Shown: in pieces, positions 15,007 through 26,072 of the stretch
Layout: each line of letters begins with the position of its first letter
How positions within the stretch are numbered: position 1 is the first letter of the stretch
NCBI GenBank assembly: GCA_023079485.1
Contig: CM041084.1
Span: forward strand, 35,971,609 to 36,035,608
Direction: 5' to 3'
Origin: Archilochus colubris
Taxonomy: Eukaryota > Chordata > Aves > Apodiformes > Trochilidae
Length of the DNA: 64,000 nt
Translations under genes and position numbers: made by a program
Notes under the pieces: generated by a model
What the model saw: only the letters and a program-made list of their open reading frames with translations
Told to the model about the DNA's origin: nothing
Database searches by the model: none

Positions 15007-15060
15007 CTGAGTTCAACTAACACCACAGTACATTTTCCAAAAATGAATCTTCAGGACTAG
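15007..15060 (+). other. Possible non-coding exon between splice-like signals
   Basis: A strong pyrimidine tract (about 14970-15003) ending in ACAG is followed after 54 bases by GACTAG|GTAATT, a fair donor. All three frames contain a stop, so any exon would be untranslated or part of a long non-coding RNA. This arrangement arises by chance quite often. Confidence 0.12.
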
Positions 15061-15096
15061 GTAATTTTGGAGTGCTCATTCACTAAAAACACCCTA

Positions 15097-15177
15097 GGTT
15101 TGGTTTTTTTGCTTGTTTGGTTGGGTTCTTTGGGGGGAGGGGCTTGGTTTTTTTGTTTGTTTTTTGTTTTGTTCTTC
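15097..15177 (+). repeat. T/G-rich low-complexity tract
   Basis: GTTTGG, TTTTTGTTTG and TTTTTTGTTTTG words with an internal G-run (GGGGGGAGGGG). It starts just after the possible 54-base exon. Confidence 0.85.
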
Positions 15178-15570
15178 AGGGAACAGAACTGTCGGTGTAC
15201 ACAGGTTTGAACACCTCTAGGTGCCATATATCTTGACTTTGAACCCCATTTTTACATGAAGGGGGTTAAATTAATAATTTGGAACATTTTCCACAAAAAG
15301 TCTGAATTGCCTATAAAGTAATACATTTCCTTACTGCTCATCAATCACTTTTCTTCTGCAAAAATTCCGAGCACCCATTAAGAGGTTTAAATCAGAAAAC
15401 CTAACTGCTCCTGAATAAATAAAATTTGGAACTTGTTATGGATGACATACTATTTCATCCTGTAAGTGGCAAAGGACTGACCCTGGGGTTGGAATAAACC
15501 AACATCAGCTGACACAAAGGATGCTGCAGCATCAGGATAGACAGCAAAATCTTCAACCTAATCATCTTTA

Positions 15571-15610
15571 AAAGTTTTTTGTTTCTTTGGTTTGGTTTTG
15601 GTTTTTTTGG
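15571..15610 (+). repeat. T/G-rich tract (TTTGG-like)
   Basis: Repeated TTTGG and TTTTGG words, similar in composition to the tract at 15097. Confidence 0.85.
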
Positions 15611-15793
15611 CTATCCAGAACTCATACTGCCCTAAAATAGGAGAAGAATAGTTACATGTTCTCTTGATCCAAATTTTAAAAGAGTGTTATTGCCTTGGGA
15701 CCTCTCCAATTATTCTAAGAAACTATTCTGTTTCTCTGTTTCTATTTTTTTTCCCACTACAATCTCAGTATCTTATAATTATGATCCCTGGGG

Positions 15794-15815
15794 AAAAAAA
15801 AAAAAAAAAAAAAAA
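15794..15815 (+). repeat. Poly(A) tract, A22
   Basis: Run of 22 A followed by GAAAG. No retrogene is recognised upstream. Confidence 0.97.
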
Positions 15816-18800
15816 GAAAGCCAGATTTCTGTGGAGTCCATCAGTGGTATTCTGGAAATATCAACCAGAACTTAATTTGTCCATCCTCCATAAGTGTTAG
15901 GTTTAGCTCTTGCTAGTGAAAAAGAGCATATGCTTTTATTGCCAGATCTATTGCAGAGAGCCCCATAGACCTCCCTTATCTACTGCATTGTATGTATTTG
16001 AATTTTGAGGTCTGGTACAGGAAATAAGTGTAATGGGGGAATATTAAATGTTAATACATATAAGTTCATGGCAATCCCCTTGTTGTTTCCTCATAATGGA
16101 TTTATTAATGCAAACTTTATCATCACAGACACAATGTACAGGCACACCAAGCCAGACCGCACAGAACAACAGCCAGACATATGATATCCAAGTTGGTGGT
16201 GGTGATGGTGAAATGGTGACAGGTCAGGATTGCTGCTTTGTATTTCCAGGGAGTCAGGTTGTGATGTTTCATGAGGCAGCTGTCAAAGGGTGGTCACATT
16301 ATTAAAGTGAGCTGTGAAAACAGTGTTTGGTGATGCTAAAAGCTAAATCTCAAGTGACATGGTGATGGCAGAGCATTTTTGATATTACATATTTTCACAA
16401 ATGACACATCACAGGCCTAAATACATAGGTAATTTCTACATACTTTATCATTAGTGTGAAATAAATGTAATCGTAATAGGTTTATAAGGTGTGAGGTAGC
16501 TGGTGTTGTCTGTTTATCAGGTATCTTACCGCTGCTCCATCTCACACTCATCTTAAGTATATTTCGTCAACACCTCTGACTTCAAACGAGCAAACTTCTA
16601 TCTGACTTCAAAGCATATTCTTCTCAAAATGGTGGATGTCATCATCATTTTCTCTGGACATTATTATCACCATGTATTCTTACCCTCTCAAGTTTCTGTT
16701 CCTGCCTCCTGCAAGCACTTTTTTCCTGAGAAGAATCACGTTGCATAGAGCAAAAAAAAAAGTAGTCATGTGTCTACACTGCTGTGACTCAGTCCATTCT
16801 CAGCCTATTCCTTCAGATTCACCTCTAGCATTTTATATTCAATTCAAAATACAAGTCCTTTGGGGAAACAGAGCATATATTTGCAATGGTCTTAGAGGCA
16901 TCAAGATATTCTGGGAGTCAGTAGATAAAATGCAGGTATGTTTATAGACACCAGTAGCCAGATTTCTTTTAGAACAAGAAGGTAACTGCTTAGCAACTAA
17001 ACGAGTGCTTCTTCAAAATAACAACTGGGAAGTGCACTTACTCACATTAAGTGGTGTATTTTTGGTGGGACATCATGAGATACAAGGCACTCTGTCACAG
17101 AAGTAAAGATGGTAGAATCTGGCCTGAAATAGATGAAAAATGGAGCCTCAAAATGACTGCAGACTGGTTCAGCCAAAGGTCAACTCATCTGTGAGTTAGA
17201 AGGAATTAATTTTCTAGGCACCAGCAAAGCAATGAGGCTTATCAAACAATGCTATTTTCCATCAAGAGAAAACATCATGGTAGCCTCTGTTTCCTACTTC
17301 CATACATTTCCATTAAAAAAAAAAAAAGCAGAACAGTAAACAAATCCATTTGGTTCTATAATGGTGACTCCTTTTCTGCTTATTTCTTTGTGGGAGTTAT
17401 TTTAAAATACTGAAGAGAAAGCAGAAGAGGTAGATTTTAGTGAAATGCATCTTGACTCTCATAGCATGCTCCCAATACACCTCACATTTCTCCCATAACC
17501 CTCAGAGATCATCTGCAGTGAGGTCTGGTTCCAAAATATTTTCCAGCTGTTTACTATTACACCTAAACTGGGGGTGAGGTGAGTTGCAATGCCAAAAATA
17601 ACACTCATTGCACACCATCTCATGAGAACTGCTAATCTTTAATTAGTTACCTCCTTCCCTCTCTTACTTCTCTCCTGCCCTCTCCATTGCTAATACCTTG
17701 CATTTTCATGCTGTTATTGGTACAAGACATTGATACTATAGGGATGCTGGTGCTCAGCTGCCTTCCTTACACCCTGTGTTATAGATGTATATCTCTTGCC
17801 CAATCATATATACACATAGGATGTGGAGGGTGCTGAAAACCCAGCAGTATCCTGACCACCGTGACTGATAATAGCCAAGCAGTTCTCAGGGATCTTAAGG
17901 ATCTGGTTCCTAAACCAGAAAATTTCCTAAATCAGATCTTAAGTGCCTGTCATAAGTCAGACATCCTTCAAGTGCTTCCATTTCCTCCACATGAGCTCTT
18001 CACAAATATATCCATCTACGTTTATATATAATACTGTGGTGAAAAACTAGTGTAAGAACTAGGTCTGCAAGAAAATATGTGGGCTAGGTGTCCTGTCCCT
18101 GGAGAAGAAATATCACCTGTGCTATATAAAACACCATTTCACAAGGATGCACCCTACTAATCCCATAACCACCGGGCCACTGCCAAACAGAGTTTGGCAG
18201 AATAAGGTGGAAAGTGAAGCTCTAGCTGAGTAGAAGGAAAGCTTTCAGCTTTCTGGCCTTGGTTTAGATGCTGCAGAACTTCATTACCATAGTAGCTGAA
18301 CTAGAGCTTTTCTTAAACTGATTGAAAATAAGCAGTAGCTTTTCTTCTCATGTTCATCAACTCTTGCAACCATTCTTTGTTTTCTCAGGTGAAGGCATTA
18401 TCACTTTTTTTTAAATGTTCCAGGAGCTGGGGATTTCTGCTGGGTTATGTGCTCTGTGAGGCATGTACATTTAAGTCACAACAAACGTTTTGATTCAGTG
18501 GCTGAGTTGCAAAATCAGGAGCAAAAACACATCTCCAGTTGACCTGAAGCAGTTTTTTCTCTGCTTTCTCTCCCTGCTTTATTTCAGGAAATTAAAACCC
18601 ACATCATTTTAATCCAAGGTAATATTTCTCCTTATTTTGTGTATTTTTTATCCATTAAAAATCTCAGTCCCTATGTTTCAAAACAACCAGGATGTCATAA
18701 CATTGCTTTTTAAAAGTGTATCATAAGTGCTTTTATTTCATCATCTGTTTTCAAGCCTTTCTATGGCTGAAAGTATTCCTTGAATGTAACTAAAAGTAGA

Positions 18801-19899
18801 TAGTTGTGGTCAGCCTCAAACTGTGTACTTGGTGGTTGAACTATTTTCAGTGGGAAAATGCCCCACTCTAATTATAATATCTGATTTCCTCTCCAGCATC
18901 ATCTTTTGACAGAAGTAGAGAAATACTGGAACTCTGTTTCTATTTATTCCTACCAGTACAAGAGGGCATATCTAGCATTCCTCTCCTTTTCCTTTATGAA
19001 ATAAGTATTTTTCTCTAACCACTGTGTTCTTAAACTAATGGTTTGGCAACAACCTTCTCATCTAATCAGTGGTCTGTCTTGTCTGTACATTTATTTTTCT
19101 CCTTCCTGAGAACCTCCATAGAAATCTGGCTTTGATTTGCATAGCAGGAATGTATAGGAATGTCTCTTCAACTTCCTTTCCCTGGCTTTGCTGCAAGCTG
19201 TAATGAACAGGTTTCTCTCCTTGCATTTTCTTATTTCCCTTTGTAGACTGCTCTTGTTAGTTTTAATTACAGCAGTGGAGGACAGTATGCTAAAGAGCTC
19301 CCCAAGGAGGTGTCTCTAATGGTCACATGTCCCCCCTGAGTGACAGCATCCGTTCTGGTTGCACTACTACAAAGACACGGGGGCAATTCTTGTATGGATT
19401 GGTAAATGGACTTTATGTGAGAAGATAAATTAGCAGGCATCTGCATTTCCTATTTGAATAGGCTATGTGTGACTCAGTAAGCCTTTTGTTCAGTGGGCTA
19501 AAAAAATGGCATGCAACTCCTCATCAGTACTGAAATTTTAAAGCATATTAAATTACTATGGCATATTTTTGAGCACTGTAAAGAAAAAAATGTGGATTTA
19601 GCACTGTGCCTTTCCAACAATCAACCCCAACATTGAATCAAAAATCTAAGAAAATAATAGCAGATAAACCTCAAATGGTTTGTATACAGAAAGAAGCTAA
19701 GACACATGTGAAATATTATTTTCAATTGTGGTTTTATGACACTGTCAGTGCACACTATGTGTGCATCCAGACGCTACAGATTCCCGTTGCTGTTTTTGTG
19801 ACTTGTATAAGGCATACTGAGATTTTCATCACAGGATGTAACTTTTGGAGGTGTTTTTACGCCAACCTTTGCCAAAATTTAGCACGTGATTTTTAGTTT
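15816..19899. other. Unique AT-rich sequence, no gene seen
   Basis: No open frame above 103 codons, no recognisable repeat beyond an A12 run near 17316, and no RNA gene seen. Confidence 0.7.
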
Positions 19900-19961
19900 G
19901 CACCCACTGTTGCATTTGCCAGCATTTTTTTTGTGAAGTAAGAACACTAGGCTATGCATAC

Positions 19962-20015
19962 TGTGCACTGTTAACATACTTTAGCTGTGCCTTGTGGCAG
20001 TATTCAATCAAATGA
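19962..20015 (+). promoter_or_regulatory. Duplicated composite motif, copy 1 (candidate enhancer core)
   Basis: Blocks in order are TGTGCAC (19962-19968), GTTAACA (19970-19976), then a 29-bp core at 19987-20015 that starts GTGCCTTGTGGCAG and ends TCAATCAAATGA. The same three blocks recur in the same order at 21339-21383. The core contains GCC-N4-GGC (19989-19998), a spacing accepted by TFAP2 factors, and an AT-rich TCAATCAAATGA of homeodomain/PBX type. GTTAACA resembles an HNF1 half-site. The repetition is seen directly. The factor names follow from known motifs, and regulatory function is inferred. Confidence 0.5.
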
Positions 20016-20854
20016 ATAAATGGAACAGTATGTCAATTCACAGTATGATTGCAATTCAGAATCATATGGAAAAGTTGGTATTGCAACATCTGCATAGACA
20101 CTGTCATAACGTCAAGGAAAAAAGTAATAATGCTATTCTTGTTTCACTGGGTCAAATGTAAAGAGGACAACCATGATATGGCATGGAGGACATTTTGAAA
20201 AATACTTTTTAATGGTTTTGAAAAATAATTACAATTAACAACACAAAGATAATTGAAATTGTAATGAAATATTTATATATAACATGCTAAGTCTTTGAAT
20301 GAGGCTTAGTTTTGATTTACGTAATCTACAAGAAATAGATTACAATGTTCACCTCCATGATGAAGCCATTAGGATGATTTTTGAACACTGGCAGATACTG
20401 CTGCTATCAAATACTACTACTTCTATTAGTGCTGTTAACAGCTATTATTATTGGAGAAGGAATAATGGCATGTTTATGAGAGAAGATGACACAAGAGGAA
20501 GAGTTATTTTTCTTATGAGGGTCTCTAAAACACCAAGTTCTGTGCCTAAGGAGAAAACAGAGCATGTATATCAAGAACCATTAAGAATAAAGATGAGAAT
20601 TTTCCATGTTGTCCAATGCTGCTATACTCCTGCTTTCTTACAATGCCAGTTGAAAGCAGGGAGGGAGGGGGATGGGAGAGGAACAATAGATCAACAGTTT
20701 TCTCTATGTTTAAAAATTCACAGCACCTCTGCTACACCGGAATTTTATGTGACAATAATGTTAGGCCTCTGATTTATGCCAACAGATGCAGGGAAATTCC
20801 AAATTAAGGCTGTCATTCTCCCCTCGCTGCAAATCCTCTGTTGGTACAACTTTA

Positions 20855-20912
20855 TGTAGCACCTCTGAGTTCAGTGGAGAGATGCCAGCTTACATCAGCT
20901 GAGGGTCTGGTC
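20855..20912 (+). mobile_element. Candidate fossil of a palindromic amniote DNA repeat
   Basis: The stretch GCACCTCTGAGTTCAGTGGA followed by CAGCTTACATCAGCTGAGGG and TCTGGTCC resembles an old non-autonomous palindromic repeat common in reptiles and turtles. I recall that repeat as an 'ACTCCATTGA..TCAGTGGAG' centre followed by 'TTTACACCAGCTGAGGATCTGGCC'. The match is diverged and recalled from memory, with no library search. It sits inside the candidate enhancer cluster, so exaptation is possible. Confidence 0.4.
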
Positions 20913-21338
20913 CACTCCGGTGCGGAGGCCTTAGCTCTGTGTAAATCAGATCCATGGTTCCCAGCAACACAGTTGCTCCATACTTAATACATATTTACAA
21001 CACGCAGGTGTAAAACACACTCGGGAAGGTCATAAATTTGGAAGCTTACTATGAAAAGACCTCCTGGTTAGGGATGGATTTTAAAATATTCCCTTTGTTT
21101 TATCTTCAAAAGATGTAGACCAGAGGAAAAATATGCAAACAGTGTGCCTTTAAAACACCAAATGCAAGTGAGTTTTAATAACCTATCAGGATCTGAGTCC
21201 ATCATAACATTTAATCTGCATTACATCTCACTTCCTAATCGCTACTTTCATTCCAATTGTGAGCCGAGAGGGTGGGGGAGAGATGAGAATTTCAGATAAG
21301 TGCCAGTAAAACAAGTTTGCTCTACAGCTGGCAAGCGC

Positions 21339-21383
21339 TGTGCACACGTTAACAGTGCCTTATGGCAGTATTCAATCAAATGA
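21339..21383 (+). promoter_or_regulatory. Duplicated composite motif, copy 2 (candidate enhancer core)
   Basis: This is the second copy of the composite at 19962. TGTGCAC is at 21339-21345, GTTAACA at 21348-21354, and the 29-bp core at 21355-21383. The core differs from copy 1 at one base (TTATGG instead of TTGTGG), which keeps the GCC-N4-GGC spacing (21357-21366). The blocks are closer together than in copy 1: the gap between GTTAACA and the core is 0 bp here and 10 bp there. After the core the copies diverge (TTCTATAA versus ATAAATGG). Confidence 0.5.
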
Positions 21384-21590
21384 TTCTATAAACTAAAAAT
21401 AATCACCCTAATACTAATACCTATTATTCTTCATTGTTGCTGGTCGCTATGGTGCTGCATCTGACTATGAAGAATTCACCGCCATTATTACCCTCAGTGT
21501 CTCTCTCTCTCTGAAATGTGATCTAATTGCAGAATCCACACCTGTTCGACAGTTCAATAGAAGCCTGCTTTAGATGGGAGCAGACTTTCA

Positions 21591-21592
<2 letters not shown>

Positions 21593-21623
<31 letters not shown>

Positions 21624-21674
21624 ATAGACAGGCACACACTCGCACACAAATGCGTGCCCGCACAGACACACACC
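21593..21674 (+). repeat. (CA)n microsatellite
   Basis: Pure (CA)14 at 21593-21620, then an imperfect CA-rich tail to about 21674. It separates two stretches of enhancer-like sequence. It is probably length-polymorphic, as pure CA runs of this size usually are. Confidence 0.97.
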
Positions 21675-21748
21675 CCAATTCACCCAGGACTTTCAGCTGG
21701 AGCAAAAATAGAGTGTGAGCTGATCAGAAAAAAGATATTGCGAGGAGT

Positions 21749-21783
21749 AAAAAGAAAAAAAAAGAAAAGAAAAAAAAAAAAAA
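21749..21783 (+). repeat. A-rich tract with G interruptions
   Basis: Runs of A broken by single G residues and ending in A13. It lies 75 bp after the CA repeat. Confidence 0.95.
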
Positions 21784-22670
21784 GCTTGTGTTTTGTGGTC
21801 ATTGGAAGATTGCTGATGGGCGCATAAATAAAGCATGCTGGAACATCTGTTCTTTGTTGTGCATTCAGCTTTTTAATGTCTTCAAAGAGCAGCACTGACG
21901 CATCACTGACTACCACTCCCCATTCAAGCAACATTTTACCAGAAAATAATAAACCTTCCTGGTGGGGTGCAAGGAGCCAAGGCATTTGGGCAATGCCATT
22001 AATTTGGAAATATCTCTTTTTCTGGGATTTTTAAATATCTCTCCCTTTGAACGTTGTTCAAATTTTGGGATCCAGCCTGGAGTCCCTATCAGCCTGAGCA
22101 GTAAATCAGCCTGAATATTCCACTCAAGCCTTTTCTTTCTGTATCAAAAAAAGAAAAAGAGGAAAGGAGAAGGCAATTGGCAAGTCAAAGTTTATACACA
22201 TTTTCCCTCTCCTCTTAATTTTGTTAATCTTAAAAATTCTGTCCAGAGGAATTCTTTTTTTCCTTAAGTTCCTGTATTTATTTATACTGGTAAAATTCAG
22301 CAGCAGTGAAGACCCCTGGCAGTTTAACAATATTGGCTGGTTATTTTGATGCACTGTGCTAGGCAGCAAAAGATTAAAACCAGAGCATCCTAGACATAGA
22401 GAAACCAGCTTGAATTCTAAAATAAAATTTTAGCAGCATGGATTTCTCTTGCCATAGGCTATGAGGCTACTATGAATTTCAGATGCATCTCCAGAGCTGT
22501 CAATGAGGTGGAAAGATGGGATTGGCATTACAAAGATTTGTTGCAATGTGATTCAATGTAATTGCAATCGAAGGTATAGCAACATTAAATCGCAGCTGAG
22601 AAAGAGCTGTTTATGCACGTACAGTATCAGAACAGGCATTTACCCCACCACTCCAGGACTGTGACAACCA

Positions 22671-22707
22671 TTTTGGTTTTTTGGGGTTTGGTTTTGGTTT
22701 TTTTTGT
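22671..22707 (+). repeat. T/G-rich tract (TTTGG-like)
   Basis: TTTTGGTTTTTTGGGGTTTG and similar words. It lies at the downstream edge of the candidate enhancer cluster. Confidence 0.85.
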
Positions 22708-23780
22708 ACTACTTTCTTCTGCCTGGTCTTTCTTTCTAGGTCACAGCTCAGAGATATTGGAATACCAATTAGATGCTGGTGGTTTACATTTATAATGAGC
22801 TTGACAATGGTCTGCTGAAAAAATGCTTCAGAAAACACAAACACCTTTTAGGACAATTTGGTAATTAGACACTATAATCTCTCTTTTCTATGCTGAGAGG
22901 GTTTTGGCCTCTTGATTGTTCATCTCCATTTTATCTGCTCTGACAACTAACCATTGTTGCACAGTTTAATGCAAGGACTGGGAGGTGGTGGCTCTGGCAT
23001 CACACTGTATCAGTGGGTACAATTCCTGTTGCTTGGGTAGCAAAATCATCAATCTCCAAAAGGCTTCTCAGCAAAGTTTTGCTTCCTTAGACCAATTGGA
23101 ATCTGATCTTAAATCTGGGATTCCTGCTTTTACTGAGGAAAACCATATTATGTTTTGACTTGAAAAAGAGAGATATGTATGTTCCTCCTCTGAATATTAT
23201 AAAGCCTGTGGCATGACTATGTTACCATTAACATCAAAGATTGCATTGGTGCTGGTTTTAATTAGATCAGGAACGGTATCACCAAGATCACTGAAGTTCT
23301 CACAATGCTTTGAAATCCTCAAATGCAATCAGAAAAGCACTGCATTTATCAAAAGCATTGGAAAGCTCAAATAAGGCTCACTGAGCTGAAGGAAGAATCT
23401 TATGAATGGGATCCTTGTTCCTGCATTGACATTTAAGCAATGAATTTCACTCTCACAGCATCCCCAACAAAAAGAAAATAAAGTGGCTGGCTTCTGGTCA
23501 GAGACAGCTCTATCACCATGCTCACTCGTACATGGTGGAGAGCAGAGAAGAGAGGAAGATACCCCTTCTCATGCATCTTTGGCTTCTGTGTTTTTCTTAT
23601 GATTCTGCTCTTTAACCCAAGCTGTTTAGAGGGGGCATAGAAAGTGAACAAAAAAACCCAACATGTACAAGTAAATCTTTTTACTGTCTAGAGAAGCAGG
23701 ACAGGTTGACTCCAATAATGCAATATTTAAATGTGTTTGTTCCTCTGCTTAGAGATTCTTTTGCATGATTCCATTATGCT

Positions 23781-24057
23781 GTGCTTACATAGTAATTGCT
23801 CATTGACCATTTAATTACACAAGGCTGTCACCTTTACTCAGTACACAGATTCCAAATAGTCATTTTTGTATCAAGTATGTGGGGGCCAGTTCACCTGGTA
23901 GCAGTAGTCAATATAAACAGGGGGAGCAAAGCCTGGCCTGCAATAATTACCATGTAGTGACATAGTGTTTACATAGTAATTACCTTATTATTTTTATGGA
24001 AAAAATACATGATTATTCTTGTCCTCCAGCCCAGAGTGCAGGCCACACAGTAATTAC
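23781..24057. promoter_or_regulatory. Homeodomain-type TAATTRC cluster with 19-bp direct repeat
   Basis: Five TAATTAC or TAATTGC words lie in 277 bp: 23793-23799, 23812-23818, 23944-23950, 23977-23983 and 24051-24057. A 19-bp segment (23781-23799, GTGCTTACATAGTAATTGC) recurs at 23965-23983 with two mismatches. TAATTR is the core recognised by many LIM, Antp-class and paired homeodomains. Clustering suggests an enhancer, but AT-rich DNA produces such words often. Confidence 0.35.
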
Positions 24058-24240
24058 TTTTGGGGGTAAGTATAATTGCACAAACACACTTTTTATCTCT
24101 CTGCTTCTCTTCTGCATGCACATAGTTACATGTGTTCAATGCACAGTTACTCTGGGTATTTATCACTGCATCTTATTTAAATCCTGAATCAAATAATTTC
24201 TCCCTGGTACACTGGCCTCATAAATTAAAAGGTCATAATG

Positions 24241-24290
24241 TTTAGTTTGGTTTGGTTGGGTTTCTTTTTTATATTTTTTTTCTTTTTCTG
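24241..24290 (+). repeat. T/G-rich then T-rich tract
   Basis: TTTAGTTTGGTTTGGTTGGG followed by T/C-rich sequence ending TTTTTCTG. Confidence 0.85.
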
Positions 24291-24952
24291 TTTAGCCAGA
24301 AAGAAACCACAATATCTACCTAAATTTACTTTTCTTAGCCCATGATTCTTCATCAGTGTATGGCTTTATCCCAAGCCTGCTGGGGCAGTGGGTCAAATCC
24401 TTTTACCTCCGAGAACATCTGTTAAAATCATATTTTGCAGCTGAAATGGACTAAGAGATATACTCTGAATGCCCTTGGCACATCGGGTGAGACACTTTCT
24501 GTAGTCTGAAAAGAATATATATTGGCTCAGTAGCTCGTCTTCTTTTCATAGTGAGAAGTACTCCATTGATGACATTTCATGATGTTTAAGATGTGGGTAG
24601 CAGTGCTTGAAAAGAGAGAGCTGGAGGGAGGGGAGAGAAAGAGATAATATTAGAGATTCAACACGCCAATGTACAACAAAGGCCAGTCTCAATCCTTAAC
24701 TGACACTGTAGGTGGATTTTTACACCACTTGTGACTGTTGCTAATTGGGACCAAATCTGAACGTTCTGCAACATGGTTCAAAAATAGCTTAGATAAGACA
24801 TAAGGAGATATTTTCCTATACTTCTTGTGCATCAGTTTCTACATGCTGCCATGACTGCCACGCAGGAAGGGATAAAGGCAACTGCACCTGAGCCTTGGAT
24901 GAGAAGAGACCAAAACATCAGTTAGCATGAATTTATTTGGCTGAATTTATTT

Positions 24953-25016
24953 TGGCTGGACTTGATGATCTCAGAAGTATTTTCTAGAGTCAATAATTGT
25001 GTGATTCTGTGATTTA
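24953..25016 (+). mobile_element. Old CR1 LINE 3'-end fragment
   Basis: The sequence GGCTGGACTTGATGATCTCA followed by a degenerate TTTTCTAGAGTCAATAATTG and then GTGATTCT GTGATTTA matches the last ~60 bp of CR1 (tail of the form TGGACTTGATGATCT, TTTTCCAACCT, then ATTCTATG octamers). It lies on the plus strand with its terminal octamers at 25001-25016. It is short and diverged, so the 5' boundary is uncertain. Nothing recognisably CR1 is seen upstream of about 24950. Confidence 0.75.
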
Positions 25017-25295
25017 ATGTAAATAGATTTATGTCAGTTGACAACTGAAGAGTATCAGACCGAGAATAGGCTCATAAGTGCATTATCAATTAGGATACAA
25101 TAAGTATCTTTGGGAAGAAGCATGCTATTTGAATGACATTCAGAGACAATTTGGGTGAGAATTGCCTCTAATATAGTAGAGACATGAACTCCATACTTAA
25201 AAGATGTATAATTTTTTGCCTGTTCAATCTACTTCTAATGCCATCCATGAGTATCTCCCAAATCTTGCTTGTCTTCTCTGTATGCAATGAACAAT

Positions 25296-25330
25296 GAAGA
25301 AAAAAAAGAAAAGAAAAAAAAAGAAGAAAA
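25296..25330 (+). repeat. Purine A/G microsatellite-like tract
   Basis: A-rich tract with single G interruptions (AAAAAAAAGAAAAGAAAA and so on). It lies about 280 bp downstream of the old CR1 end and is not its tail, since CR1 ends in octamers. Confidence 0.92.
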
Positions 25331-25934
25331 TACAGTATCACAGTTTTTAAAGGAAATTCTCAAATACCCTATTTGGTACTTGGCAATTTTATGTTAATAT
25401 GTTACCTAAAATGTAAGTAGATTTGGGTGTCTATTGCACTGAAGACATGACAGAGATTTATAAAGCTTCATCACAATGAGTAGAACTCTCTGAGAATATT
25501 GACAGTGACTAATGCTGCCTATGCCTCAATGGCAGCACTCTATACCTTGCCTGTTTTCTACAGAGAGCAATCATATTACTACCGATTAGTTCTTTCTATC
25601 CATAAATGAAAACCTCCCTTGCTTATTGATTCACTTACTTTAGTCATTTATGATACACTTGAGTAGATATATTTTACTTTAAAAAGGTTGGGATATTTTC
25701 TTCTAGTCAGTGAGGGGGTTGGAGAATTGAGTTTGCAATCCTGAAACATTTTACATCTCTAATAAAACCTGCATAGAGTTCTGGGGCTTGTAGAAAGTAT
25801 TTTTGGCCTTTGGTCTCCACATCATTCAGCACACATAGATCTGGCCAGGAAAAAGCCAAAGGAACACATCTTCTTTTGGCTGATTGCATGTTCTTTGCCA
25901 AAAATATGTAATGCATTGTGACAGATTCTTGGTT

Positions 25935-26072
25935 GTGGATGAACAGATAAGGAAAAGGAAAAGAAGGATATAGGAACAGGAACACAATAGAAGAAAGGAT
26001 GGTAAGAAAGAAAATAGGCAGGGGAAAAAAGAAATGTTATGCATGGTGAGAAGGAAAGAGAAAGAGTAAAGC
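25935..26072 (+). repeat. Polypurine (GA-rich) stretch
   Basis: Long purine-biased stretch (GGAAAAGGAAAAGAAGGATA and so on) with few pyrimidine interruptions. The minus-strand frames over it (25707-25985, 25826-26044) are rich in F, L and S for this reason. Confidence 0.75.

Larger units (their letters stand above)
7215..15093. other. Unique AT-rich sequence, no gene seen
   Basis: Contains the polypurine stretch at 10877, short T-runs (13429-13441, 13840-13853), a short ATT tract and the fossil repeat at 13555. The 9660-9900 and 10300-10510 parts have a mildly enhancer-like look (homeodomain-type words) but nothing I would call separately. No coding signal. Confidence 0.65.
19900..22620. promoter_or_regulatory. 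Candidate conserved non-coding (enhancer-like) cluster
   Basis: Apart from a fossil repeat, a CA tract and an A-rich tract, this interval reads as unique, motif-rich sequence of the kind found in vertebrate developmental enhancers. Examples are about 20020-20110, 20960-21280, 21384-21540, 21790-21960 and 22440-22620, the last with ATTGCAATCG and TTGCAATGTGATTCAATG words. It holds both copies of the 29-bp motif. CpGs survive at several places (for example 21228-21270 and 21450-21482) despite general depletion. No exon or promoter is evident. Conservation is inferred from sequence character only. Confidence 0.35.
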
